NCBI RefSeq assembly: GCF_000237925.1
Contig: NC_031502.1
Location: forward strand, 12,670,675 to 12,734,674
DNA: 64,000 nucleotides
DNA from: Schistosoma mansoni
Lineage: Eukaryota > Platyhelminthes > Trematoda > Strigeidida > Schistosomatidae
Reading direction: 5' to 3'
Both the position numbers and the translations under genes were made by a program. The notes under the pieces are model-generated. The model did no database searches. It saw only the letters and a list, made by a program, of their open reading frames with translations, and was not told the origin of the DNA. Shown here in pieces: positions 10,930 to 20,997 of this stretch (position 1 is the stretch's first letter; each line of letters opens with the position of its first letter).

Positions 10930-12345
10930 TCACCAAAAGGAAGAGAAAAGACGAGAGTAAGCAGCCTTGGTCTGACTCGGGTTCCCCTTTGGAAGGCACT
11001 TGTCAGTTGTCCTCCATGCACCGCTTTGCACTGTAGTCCATCATATGAGTTCTGGATAATGCTGACAATCTTCTCAGGAACTTCATAATGTTCTCCTTTC
11101 TACTTTGTCAAATGCCTTCTCATAGTCGATGAAGTTGATGCATAGTAACGAGTTCCACTCCCTTGATTGTTACACGATGATCCGTAGTGTCGCAATTCGG
11201 TCTGTGCACGACGGATCCTTGCGGAATCCAGCCTGTTAATCTCGAAGTTGGTTGTCTACTGAGTTTTTCATCCGGTTCAGCATCACTGTTGAAAACCTTT
11301 CCTGGTATTGATAGTAGTGTGATGTCTCTGTATTTTTCACATTTGCTCAGGTCTCCTTTCTTTAATATCTTGATGAGGTGTCCATTCCAGTCCGTTGGCA
11401 CTTGTTCTTCCTCCCAAATCTTCCCGAATAGAACGCGAAGCATACTTGCAGTTACTTCCATATCTGACCTCAGCTGGTATATAATTAGGTCCTGTTGCTT
11501 TCCCGTTCTTGATTTACCTGATGGCCATGCTAATTTCTTCGATCGTTGTTGGAGTGACATCTATGGAAAGATTTGTAGGTGCTTCTTCGATGTCCAGTGG
11601 ATTCATTGGAGCAGATCTATACAAGAGTTCCTCGAAGTATTCCACCCATCTGTTTCTCTGTTTTTGAATTTCGGTGATTGTCTTTCTTTCTTTGTCCTTG
11701 GCCGGTCTCTCTGGTTTATTATATTCCCTCGCCCAGCACCTCCTGACATGTTGAGGTTAATGCTTCTTTAATCCCTTTCCAGTTGCTGTCCTTAGTAGTT
11801 TCTTCTTTTAGCAGATCCTGTAAGGCTTGAAACCTGTTGTTGGGAGTTATCTTGAATTCGTTGATTTTGTTAGTATCTCGAAGGAAGGCTGTGTTAAACC
11901 TTTGTACTGCTATTTCCCCATCTGTCAAGTGTTTCTTTAGCTTCAATTTCATCTTCGCCATAACCAGGTGGTGATCTGAAGCTATGTCAGCTACTCTAAT
12001 GGTTCTCACATTTTCCATTGTCCTTCTGAATTTTTTATTGATACTAATTTCATCTATTTGGTTCTCTGTGGTGTGGTCCTGTAAGATCCGTGTAACTTTG
12101 TGTTGCGTTTGTGTGGAAATATTGTGCCGCTTATAACCAATTTGTTGAATGCACATAGATTTGCAAATCTCTCCCCATTTTCATTTCTCTCTCCTAGTCC
12201 ATGTCGCCCCATGGTATCTTCATATCCTATGTTGTCCACTCCGACTTTAGCATTTAGATCTCCCATCAGGATGGTGAGTTCCTTTCTTGAGCACTGAGCT
12301 ATGACTGCTTGTAGCCTCTACCTATAAAGATTGTTGCTCTGTTTG
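10930..12345 (-). mobile_element. RTE-type LINE fragment nested in SR2-like LINE
   Basis: Minus-strand reading gives an endonuclease region (MGDLNAKVG at 12,266 downward, then GRHGLGERNENGERF), DIASDHHLVMAKMKLK (near 11,975), the linker block NNRFQALQDLLKEE, and reverse transcriptase pieces VLFGKIWEEEQVPTDW (near 11,400), ITLLSIPGKVFN (near 11,310) and INFIDYEKAFD (near 11,130). It belongs to a different RTE subfamily from the SR2-like copies nearby. The start of the endonuclease and everything after the middle of the reverse transcriptase are missing, and several frame breaks occur. A fresh RTE insertion would keep its 3' end, so a later deletion or rearrangement must have removed it. Confidence 0.75.
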
Positions 12346-12479
12346 CTAGAAGGTGCATCGGCCTCGTGACTTCCGAAAAATCTCAGCTTTCGTCATGAGG
12401 CGTCATCATTGTTCCTTCAACTCCCACGCAAGAGTTTAAATGGTTTGAATTATTTTTTCTGGTTTGCGTTTTTTTATCG
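12346..12479. other. junction sequence between LINE pieces
   Basis: AT-rich sequence with T-runs, between the end of the nested RTE element and the point where SR2-like sequence resumes. Nothing in it is recognised. Confidence 0.3.
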
Positions 12480-13745
12480 AGTTATTTTTTTAACGGGATG
12501 GTGTCGCTTACCTCATGCCCAACCCTTCTCCTTTTTGTGGGCTTGGGACAAGCAGTAACTCTAGGAGAGCTACAGGCGGGGTTAAATCGGATCTAGCATA
12601 ACCAGATGTCGAAGGAACGGCTATGAGCGGTGGTGGGTAACGAAGGCGAAAGGGATGGAAAAGGCAGCGGCTGTAGGCAACACCAGGCAAATCAGCATTA
12701 GGAGGTCAATTGTAGACGAAAAATCCTGGAAAAAGATGAAACTCTAATCTGCTCTCAATCTAGACGTTTAGAACGATGGGCGGAAAGCTTTAAGGAGCAG
12801 TTCAGCTGGCCTTTAGCTACTGCACAACTACCCACTATTTCCAGAAAACATGAATGGAACATTGAAGTAGGTCCCCCGACCCTAGCTGAAGTTTAAAAGA
12901 GTATAAGTAATCTGAAACGTGGAAGAGCAGCTAGTCCAGATGGATTGGCTCCAGATGTCTTTAAATATGATGGTCCAATTTTAGCGAATATGTTGACTAA
13001 TATTTTGGCTAAAATCTGGGAGTTGGACTAAATCCCATCCGACTGTTCACAATCATTGATTGTCCCAATATATAAGAAGGGGCCCAAATCATCCTGTGAT
13101 AACCATAGAGGGATTAATTTGACTAACATAGCATCTAAAATACTAGCCTCAATGATTATCGGGCGCCTAACTAAGACTCGTGAACTCTAGTCACGAAAAA
13201 TTCGGGCTGACTTCAGACCTGGTCGTGGCTGAATCGACCACATATTCACCATTCTTCAGGTTTTAGAACACAGGCACGCTTATCGGCGTCTGACAATGAT
13301 AGTTGTTCTTGACTTAAAAGCAGCATTTGACTCTGTAGACCGAGAGGTTCTGTGACAGTATCTGTCATTGAATGGTGTACCTCAGAAGTACACAAAACTT
13401 GTGAAGGCTCTTTACTCGAACACTAGTGAGGTCAGACACAGGGTATTATGGAATGATGGTAAATCAGTTGATGAGGTGATGAATCTTCATCGACTGAGAT
13501 GGTTGTGCCACGTGCTACGTGTGCCTGAACACCGATTATCACGACGCGCTATGCTGACTAGTATTGGCGATGATTAGAAGAGAGTTAGGGGCGGCAAAAC
13601 CAAAACGTGGCATCAGAGCTTGAAGTCACTAACTTCTAGTCTGAGCCATGTTAGTAGATGCAGACTACTTGGTTGGGGTCCGCGCAACTATCATAACTAG
13701 TGGTTGGAGACTCTAGGTGACATGACTCAGAATCGATCACTTAAA
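12480..13745 (+). mobile_element. SR2-like LINE, linker, RT and C-terminal part
   Basis: The linker ERWWVTKAKGMEKAAAVGNT is legible near 12,626-12,690. It is followed by RRLERWAESFKEQFSW, the reverse transcriptase blocks SNLKRGRAASPDG (near 12,920) and SLIVPIYKKG (near 13,055), and LDLKAAFDSVDREVL (near 13,310). The text then jumps from the early palm region to the C-terminal block NLHRLRWLCHVLRVPEHRLS (near 13,485-13,540), so the YADD-bearing middle is deleted. A worn tail follows to about 13,745. Strand and order fit the second half of the LINE starting near 9.6 kb. Stops occur throughout. Confidence 0.75.
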
Positions 13746-15839
13746 AGTTTAAAAAGCAACAGCTTAAATTCATTTACCTCTTCTGCATCTCATGATGATT
13801 TGTTAGACTTACTTGATGCGTGTTTACTTCAGAAAACCAAAAAGACTTGACAGAAGTCATTCAGATGTAAAACATCTTTGGGAATGACGTAAATAGTATA
13901 CTTTAATCCTCGGAAAATACGTGGCTAGGAGTTCTCTGTCGAAAGTGCTATACCTCGACTCAGTGTCTTGCGATCGTCTCTGGAAGAACGTCAAAGACTG
14001 CTAGGTGTTGTTTACCCATCATTATATGACCACTCCGATTGCCAAGTCGGATGCGTGTACTTCGATATTTGTGAATGCCTTGATGTCCTAGTGTGAAAGC
14101 ATGGTTGAGTCTGCGATAACTTCCTCAACTGTGAAGGAGACTTTCTTCACATTTTCGTCCAAAGTGATGTTCTCACACCCAAAAAGCATCTGTTTCATTC
14201 AGTTGTGACGGTACATAAAATATAACCATTGAATGAGGCCTCACTAACAGATTATTTAGCATCGGCGCCTATTTAATTCTGTTTTCTTATATCAACAATT
14301 TCATTTTAGAGTTTACCCGTGTCTGTAACAGTGTTTATCACTGACAGGTACGCAGCAATAAGAATCCAGAGAATGGGATGGCGTGAACACACATTTTAGT
14401 AAATTCATCGTTTTCCTTAGGGGGCGATCTGTTGACCGTTCGTCAAAAGGCTGAGTTGGATCGAATCTTGCAGATAATCGTTAATATTAGCGAGCAATGA
14501 ACTAACATCAGTACCAGTGATGACGAGGCGATTTTAGTTATCATGTAAGACGGTTACAGTTGCAAGGACATTTTCGAAAGGTTTGATGTTGACGAGACTG
14601 AAAAGTTTCCCAAAATTTATTGATGACTTACCATAGGCGCTGTGGTTATCTGTTGCTGACAGTTTGGTTAGCGATCTTTCTGTTGACAGGTTTATTGATT
14701 CAGATTTGTATCGTCTGTCATTGAAATGAAGGATAGAAACTTAGGTAATCGTTTTACAGAGTTCAGTTATTTATTTTTGCGTTCAGTGGAGCGTTTTTCT
14801 GACAATAGACTCCCGGTCAGAGGTTTCTAGCGATCTCCACAATACAACCGAAAAATGCTGCGAGTTATTAAAGTTCACTACTGTAGAATGGGGTGGGAAT
14901 CGCCTGCGATTATTGAGGGTGCTTAGATGAGAAGAGTTGTCTGAAGACTCTCTAGTCGAATGTTCATTGATCACTGATCTTTCACATGAGATAAAACATT
15001 TTTATTTCCGGACCATATTGTAATTCTGAATTGTGAAAGAGCTAGTGTATTCTTTATAGGTCGACTGGGTTAACTCATTTAAAGATACTTTAAACTCTGC
15101 TTTACATTCTCTATTCATATGCACTTCCCTTTGACTCTTTTGCGTATTGTTTATACTACTCATTTAAACTCAGTAGATAGTTGTATCCCTAGCAATTTTT
15201 AAGCTGATGTAACGAATTTAGTCATGAAATATTCTGAAATATTTACACATACTTATATCATTTATTGTAATTGTCATTACAATGACTTTATCTCAATAAT
15301 TGTAACAGTTATTCACAATTTTGTGTATTTTTAACCCTTGTTTAAACGCAACGGTTTCCATATTGTTTACTCATGGATCGGTTTTTGCCTACTGCTACAC
15401 TGTTACGAAATTTAGATACAGCTATTATTCTTTATGTTACTATTACAGGAAGCCCTCTTTATTTCAGACAAGAAGACCCGGTAAGCGTCGCAAACACCTT
15501 ACAAGTTGAGGTTTGTAAGTAGTTTCTGTACATTATTCAATAAAGAACCATTGTTTTAGACAAATCGTTTTTTTGCGAACATCGATTTTGCGCGTATCTC
15601 AATCGGGCGATTTGGACGCTTCGTTAGACTCAACAGATGCTCCTATTTAGAGTTCCTATAAATTCTGAAAAATCACAGGTAACCATAATAGATATAACGT
15701 ACCTGTTGAGATGGCGTGGTAATGCACACCTGTGTCTGTCACAAGGTGTGTGTTAAAAACAGCTCCTAAATAACTGGATCAGGCTTCGATATTATTAAGC
15801 CAGTGTAGTGACCTATTTTTATGAAGAGAACGTGATCGG
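13746..15839. other. unassigned region with possible exon-like runs
   Basis: No gene can be defined. Three plus-strand runs have splice-like borders: 14,311-14,348 (between TTTTAG and GTACGC), about 14,420-14,505 (after CCTTAG; reads DLLTVRQKAELDRIL) and 15,464-15,509 (after TTTCAG; basic RRPGKRRKH, stop, and an AATAAA at about 15,540). Their phases and identities could not be tied together. Confidence 0.3.
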
Positions 15840-16060
15840 CAACATGGAAATAACTATTATTATAACCAACTGTAGCAGTGATTGTTTTAATGTTTCTGTT
15901 TGTTTAAGTGTACCGAAAAATACACTTCCGTTTTTGTGACCTTGCACTAACTCACGTACGCCCAGTAGTCTCTCTTGTGGATCTTGGCACGATCTCGGTA
16001 TTAGTTCGATACCACGAGATCGCCAACAAATACGTCTTACTACAGCTTTCAACTGCCTTC
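15840..16060 (-). repeat. LTR-retroelement-related fragment, minus copy
   Basis: Read on the minus strand this matches 17,455-17,690 in order: TTGGCGATCTCGTGGTATCGA, then ATACCGAGA and GTGCCAA, and finally TGGTTATAATAATA. TGGCGATCTCGTGG would pair with a tRNA 3' end (CCA preceded by an acceptor stem), so the segment may be an LTR/primer-binding-site junction plus the start of an internal region. It is an old, broken remnant of a Ty3-like element; the family is inferred. Confidence 0.4.
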
Positions 16061-17394
16061 TGATATTTGGCCTTCGGATGAGTCTAATCTAGTAGCTGAC
16101 ACGTAGTTTTCCTGTAATGGTGGTCATAGTCAACCGCGACTCGTCGTCCACTACACCAGAATATCGAGTTGACAGGAACGGGGATTATATTTTTATGATT
16201 GCGTGTTCTCTCCGAAATAGTTAAAGTAAATTATATAGGTTTGCGGAAAAAACTAAAAACATGTCATCGCATCACAACATAAAAAAACAAAGTTTTAACG
16301 ACCGGAATAACAGAATTTTGTCTGATCACAGAGCTAACGAATCAAAATTTATTTGATTAGATATAAACTACTTTCTTCTGTTTAGCGCCCAAAGTATTCT
16401 TTAGTGACTTGTTAAATTACATCAAAATACAAACTCTGTTCTCAATTTATTCGGTCCTTATTTGAGAAAGTAAACAAATTGTATCAAAGGTGCAAAATAT
16501 GTCAGATGGTATTGTTTCTGCTACACAGTCGGACGTTTCTTTAGCACAAAATAAAGTGCTAAACAACAGGAGGAATGGCTAATGAATAGTTTTTCGATAC
16601 CTTAAAATCAATGAGAGAATTCCCAACAGTATGAGATTGAATATCATTCTCTATGAATTTGAGTAATTTTCCAGCAGTTAGTCTGAGAACGACAGTCATC
16701 AACTAGACCACACCGTGGTCTTGAGTTTCGTCAGAAGTGATCTTATCGTCGATGATCTGACAACATGCAACAGTAAAATTAAGTATGTGGTGTAAATCTG
16801 TAATCGAAGACAAATAACTAAAGCTCTGACAAGGAGGACTGAAGGGCATAGAACCTTGTTAAAAGTGTCCTTTGTAAGTTAAAATATGAGAGAGAGAAAA
16901 AACTAGGAAATACCAGTCAACGTATTGTTTATGTTACAGTAATGTTACAACAAGGAACAGACTAACAGTTTATCGTTTGATGTGCCAGATCACTACAAAC
17001 TCACCTCTTAAAATGTCGTGAGTATACAGTGTTTTCCACGACGCTTCGTTATTCGAGAACTCCAAAGCCAGTCTAACCAGAAATCAGGAATGAAAGGATG
17101 AGAAGATATAATTGTAGAATCGTCCGTGCCTTGAGGCGTATATGATTTTAGCTGATCAGTTGTTGTCAGACGTGCCGCATACCTTATTTCGATCTTTTGT
17201 GTATGCTTGGCAGTGCGCTTTCAGATACGGGTGCGTCCAGTAACATTATTGGGATAAGTGTCAATATGGAAGACTTTTAAAACTATTTGTTTCTAGAATT
17301 TATTTATCTGTACATAGATTTGTATATCTTGACTTTCAAAATACATTTGTAGTAGGGTCGAGTTGAGGATGGACTATGATCACTACTACGATAC
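16061..17394. other. unassigned sequence between inverted LTR-related fragments
   Basis: AT-rich and without a convincing gene. This interval separates the two oppositely oriented fragments on either side. Confidence 0.35.
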
Positions 17395-17700
17395 GATTAC
17401 GTGCCCAGAAACGACTTGGTTCCTTTGATAACACGTAAACCAGAAGGCTTTATTAATCCAGATGAAGTATATTTATTGGCGATCTCGTGGTATCGATAGA
17501 ATACCGAGACGTGCCAACGAGTACAGGTGAAATGGGCAGAGCGTAAGAAAGTTCGAACCGAACAAGGCGTATAGCGGAACAAGAAGTGAGTCTGATACAG
17601 TTAAACAAGTACAGTAAAACAAGCACTGGTACAACTGGTTATAATAATAATAATTGTTTCTATTGTTCCAATCGTGTTCTTGTCGAGACAGGCCGGTCAC
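17395..17700 (+). repeat. LTR-retroelement-related fragment, plus copy
   Basis: This is the partner of the 15.84-16.06 kb fragment in opposite orientation. It shares the TTGGCGATCTCGTGGTATCGA core near 17,475 and the ending CTGGTTATAATAATAATAA near 17,635. The copies differ at many positions and by small length changes, so the duplication or insertion events are old. It is broken and non-coding. Confidence 0.4.
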
Positions 17701-20265
17701 TACACATTAATCGATTGATAAACTTCAAGACACCTGGAAAAATGTAGCTATATTCATGTAACTTACATTGACATGTCTCTAGACTACAGTATTTTACACA
17801 TATCAAAATGTCATGAACTGAGACTTAGTATTTGTAGCAGGTGACTGTGGCCGCCAAATAAGTGGGATGATTTGGGCTAATTCCATGTCAAGGCTTCAAG
17901 AACATAATTAACACTTGTATCCGAACAATTATTACCACGAATTTCAATGAAGCAGCATGTTTAGCCTACATATAGCACACAAAACTTTCAACAGTTTGCA
18001 AATATGTACCTACATTAGCGCGAATTCGTTGATTTTGAACTTGCAGTTTGCTACAACAGTAGAAAATAATTCAGATGAGCAATATCTGTTAATTCTGAGG
18101 AAAGATTATTACCATATCGTTATGAGTTATAATAAACTCTAGTATGCGTCAATATCCAACAGTTAAAGCACCTCCATTTAGTAAGAGCAAAAATACCCAG
18201 CTGTTAAATTTTCCGGACATTTGGTTTAAGTGTCAAAATTGTTCTTAAATAATGAAGGTTAACGTCCCCTCATTGGACGTCCGATGACATAACAAATCAA
18301 ATATTATTATTTTATACCTTAAGGACAAGATTTACAAGAATGTCTACATATTTTCAAGTACCTGTTCATATGTACCTTGTGAAAGGTCCTTTTGTGCACG
18401 TGTCTGCATTTATATATGTGCTTGTTTGTGAAGATCTCTTCATGTACATACTTTAAGTAGCAATAACACTTTGTTTTTACTTTATTATGTAAAGTTGTTA
18501 TTTGGACAATTTCAGTCGCATATTCTATCGAATGTTTGGTCATTGACGGGACTGCTTTGTTCGCTTTAAATACAATTTTAGTTTTCCCAACTTCTTACTC
18601 GCTCTTATAGTCCTTACAGACTAGGTTAATATGTCTTTACTTGACCTCTAACTTTGGTGGGTATCGTCTTGATCTTTTCTTAAAACTGATCGTTTTGATT
18701 CATCCAAAAAAAATGTTTCTTGATTAACAGGAGCACCTTTTTTGTTCTATGTTCGACTGGATTATTCATTCTGGAGGAACAACTTTATGGGGTGCATAGC
18801 CCGGTAACGGTATTCACTTAGAAACATACTCAACTTAATCATTGTGTTTAATTTATCTGTGTGAAATAACGGGCATCCAACGTTCCGCTAGAGACTATAC
18901 TGGATTGAAACCACATCGGTTTGGAAGTAACAGTGCCATTGAAGATTCTGTGATGAAACCGAGGTCAATTGTTATTTGTTTGGATGTAAGGCTTTCTCCT
19001 GATCTTTTTTGGTCCTCTTTATTTAATTAACATAGAAGGAAATTCCTCGTCCGACTTTACATTTAAACAGGTCATGTGGTTTTGCATTACTCGACAATTT
19101 TTTTAGGGCTTATCAGTCATTATAGGTTATTTGCTATCCTTTACTACCTCAATTTTTTCTTGAACTGTAATAAAAGGTTTTTCTGTGCTGTATGCAGTGA
19201 TGTTGGCAGCTAGTAAGATAATTTATGAATATTTTTACGTTTTTTGTGATTGTGGTTGCAAATAGTGCTGTGTAGTGTCTCACCCTGCTAATAATAAGCT
19301 TTTTATCCGCAATACCAAACACCTACTTGAGTGAAAAAGAAGCTCTTTAGTAACTAACTGGATGGGGTTAACATTTTACCGATGTCTGATTAAAGCACTA
19401 TATCAGCTAGGAAATTGGAGCTTAGAAGAAAAAGGCTAGTAGGAATTACTAATCAAATACAGAACATTTAATTCAATTACATTTTCCTTTTGTGTATTTT
19501 CCGACAGTTGCGTTCAAATTTGTGCACCCAAAAAAGTGTAGAGCTCCTTAACACCTTAATAAAGGCATAAACTGTGTGATGAACGGGTGATTAGGACTAA
19601 TTTTATCAAGAAAACGTATGCACCTGAACATGCGTACTCTTCAATATCGTTGAAAAAGTACCAGGTTTTCTAGTTTCCTGTAATTTCATGTTCTTTATTT
19701 AAACGATAATGTCTTTCTATTTCCGATCTCCCGAGGAACATTTGATGTCAGACGATTGTCTGTGGTCGCCTTCAGTTTGTTTACCTTATTGTGTGTATCG
19801 AAATAATAGAACACGAGTGCAAAGAAATCAATCGGTTAATACAGGCTCGTCACGAAGATACTGGATTGCTTGTTACTGTAAGACAGAATTGTTGTTTTAC
19901 ACATTTAAGGTTGTTATGAAATTTAAATCTTTATTAGCATGTAGACTACCTTGAAGCGTTGTTATGTAACAAATGTCCGGTCTATTCAACTTCCCATCCG
20001 TTGCGGAATATGACAAAAATTCTCCGTTGTTCGCATACAAAATTTACTGTAACCAATCGAAGCCTAATTAATTTAACATTTTTTGACCTTAAAATGCCTT
20101 TCATCTTAAGAAGAGCAATTTTCATTAATATTCATTAATATAATATTATTATTTTATAATAAGGTGAAAATGAGATAAATTCACTGTTATAATAAATAGT
20201 ATTTCTATGGGTAAGGTCAATTGAAATAACACTCAAAGAAATTCTCATCAACTTACGTAATAACT
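17701..20265. other. long AT-rich stretch, nothing recognised
   Basis: Only short open frames occur, none with a recognisable motif. No repeat ends, RNA gene or splice-bounded exon could be supported. Confidence 0.4.
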
Positions 20266-20365
20266 TAATAATAATAATAATAATACGACCATAACTCATA
20301 TATTATTATTAATACATTTTAATTGTTTATCAACTATGGATATCATATAATGAACACTTATGTGT

Positions 20366-20403
<38 letters not shown>
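20266..20403. repeat. AAT microsatellites
   Basis: Two AAT/TAA runs are present, one at 20,266-20,284 and a longer one at 20,370-20,403, separated by AT-rich sequence. Confidence 0.85.
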
Positions 20404-20405
<2 letters not shown>

Positions 20406-20539
20406 CTGTTAACTTAAATAACAATTTTTTCTTTCAAGAATGTTTATTTTACAATTTTTTTTAAAAAAAACTGATAAATCCAGATATTTCATGATAGAAC
20501 TAAAATTAGGTAATTGTAAGCAAAGATGGATAGTGGCTA

Positions 20540-20592
20540 ATAGTGGAATCCAGGACGCGTGTTTCGTCTTGTTCGGGACTCGTCAGTTGGAT
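20540..20592 (-). ncRNA. hammerhead ribozyme, left arm
   Basis: On the minus strand: ATCCAA (stem I side), CTGACGA core (20,580-20,586), a stem II pair GTC/GAC with a long loop, GAAA (20,562-20,565), ACACGCGT as the tiny stem III, and GTC as cleavage triplet (20,554-20,556), followed by CTGGAT closing stem I. CUGACGA fits CUGANGA because position 7 is free. Stem I has one mismatch and stem II only three pairs, so activity may be weak. The type I layout matches the known schistosome hammerhead. Confidence 0.72.
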
Positions 20593-20782
20593 GTCCCTGC
20601 ATCTCAGAATGGATATTCACTCTGGGACTCGAACCCAGTACATTTCGCTTCAAACGCCATCGCGTTATTCACTCAGCTACTGAGTCCTGATAGCCACTTG
20701 CTTGAGCAATGGGGTGAAGTTTAAATTCACCTAGTACTGGATTCGAGTCCCAGAGTGAACATCAGCTCTCAGATGCAGGTAC

Positions 20783-20827
20783 ATCCAGCTGACGAGTCCC
20801 AAATAGGACGAAACACACGTCCTGGAT
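20783..20827 (+). ncRNA. hammerhead ribozyme, right arm
   Basis: All core parts are intact: stem I ATCCAG (20,783-20,788) with CTGGAT (20,822-20,827); CTGACGA (20,789-20,795); stem II GTCC/GGAC around a CAAATA loop; GAAA (20,810-20,813); a two-pair stem III around ACAC; and GTC (20,819-20,821), with predicted cleavage after 20,821. This is the layout of the Sm-alpha hammerhead described in Schistosoma. It should fold and cleave if transcribed; expression cannot be judged here. Confidence 0.85.
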
Positions 20828-20997
20828 TCCACTGCTAGCCACTATTCACCTTTGCTGACAATGCTTGTGAATTAAGGCTATATCGAGGCAATACGCACAG
20901 TATGCACATATGTCACTAAGAGACTGATCAGTTGCAGTCCTAAACGGTAGTGGGAGGATTCAAACAAACATTACTAAGTGAATTTAAAATTAAGTAA

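Larger units (their letters stand above)
20514..20984. mobile_element. palindromic Sm-alpha-type SINE dimer
   Basis: Two oppositely oriented SINE arms lie head to head. The minus-strand left arm (20,514-about 20,700) holds a full tRNA-like head: reading on the minus strand, TAGCTGAGTGAATAACGC is A-box-like and GGGTTCGAGTCCC is B-box-like. The hammerhead region follows and stops at CTTTGCT. The plus-strand right arm (about 20,738-20,984) starts at the B-box, carries its own hammerhead and continues about 130 bp further 3' than the left arm. The whole is flanked by a 13-bp direct repeat with one mismatch (20,501-20,513 TAAAATTAGGTAA and 20,985-20,997 TAAAATTAAGTAA). It therefore probably inserted as one unit, presumably using LINE machinery. 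It lies between genes. A second insertion with the same layout is at 26.4 kb. Confidence 0.8.

Noticed and set aside
12508-12690. Minus-strand 60-codon frame rich in Pro and Leu.
   Set aside because: It is the antisense of SR2-like LINE linker sequence, which reads ERWWVTKAKGMEKAAAVGNT on the plus strand.
13780-13850. Plus-strand run DDLLDLLDACLLQKTKK, resembling a GoLoco (GPSM) motif.
   Set aside because: The diagnostic Asp-Gln-Arg triad is missing, the run is short, and it directly follows LINE sequence.
15565-15650. Plus-strand run FARISIGRFGRFVRLNR, faintly like a lamin tail domain.
   Set aside because: It is followed at once by a stop, adjoining frames do not continue the domain, and no rod-domain exons were found.
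17205-17280. SDTGAS run like an aspartic protease active site.
   Set aside because: One short motif without flanking protease sequence is not enough. It may still be part of the old LTR-related remnant at 17.4 kb.
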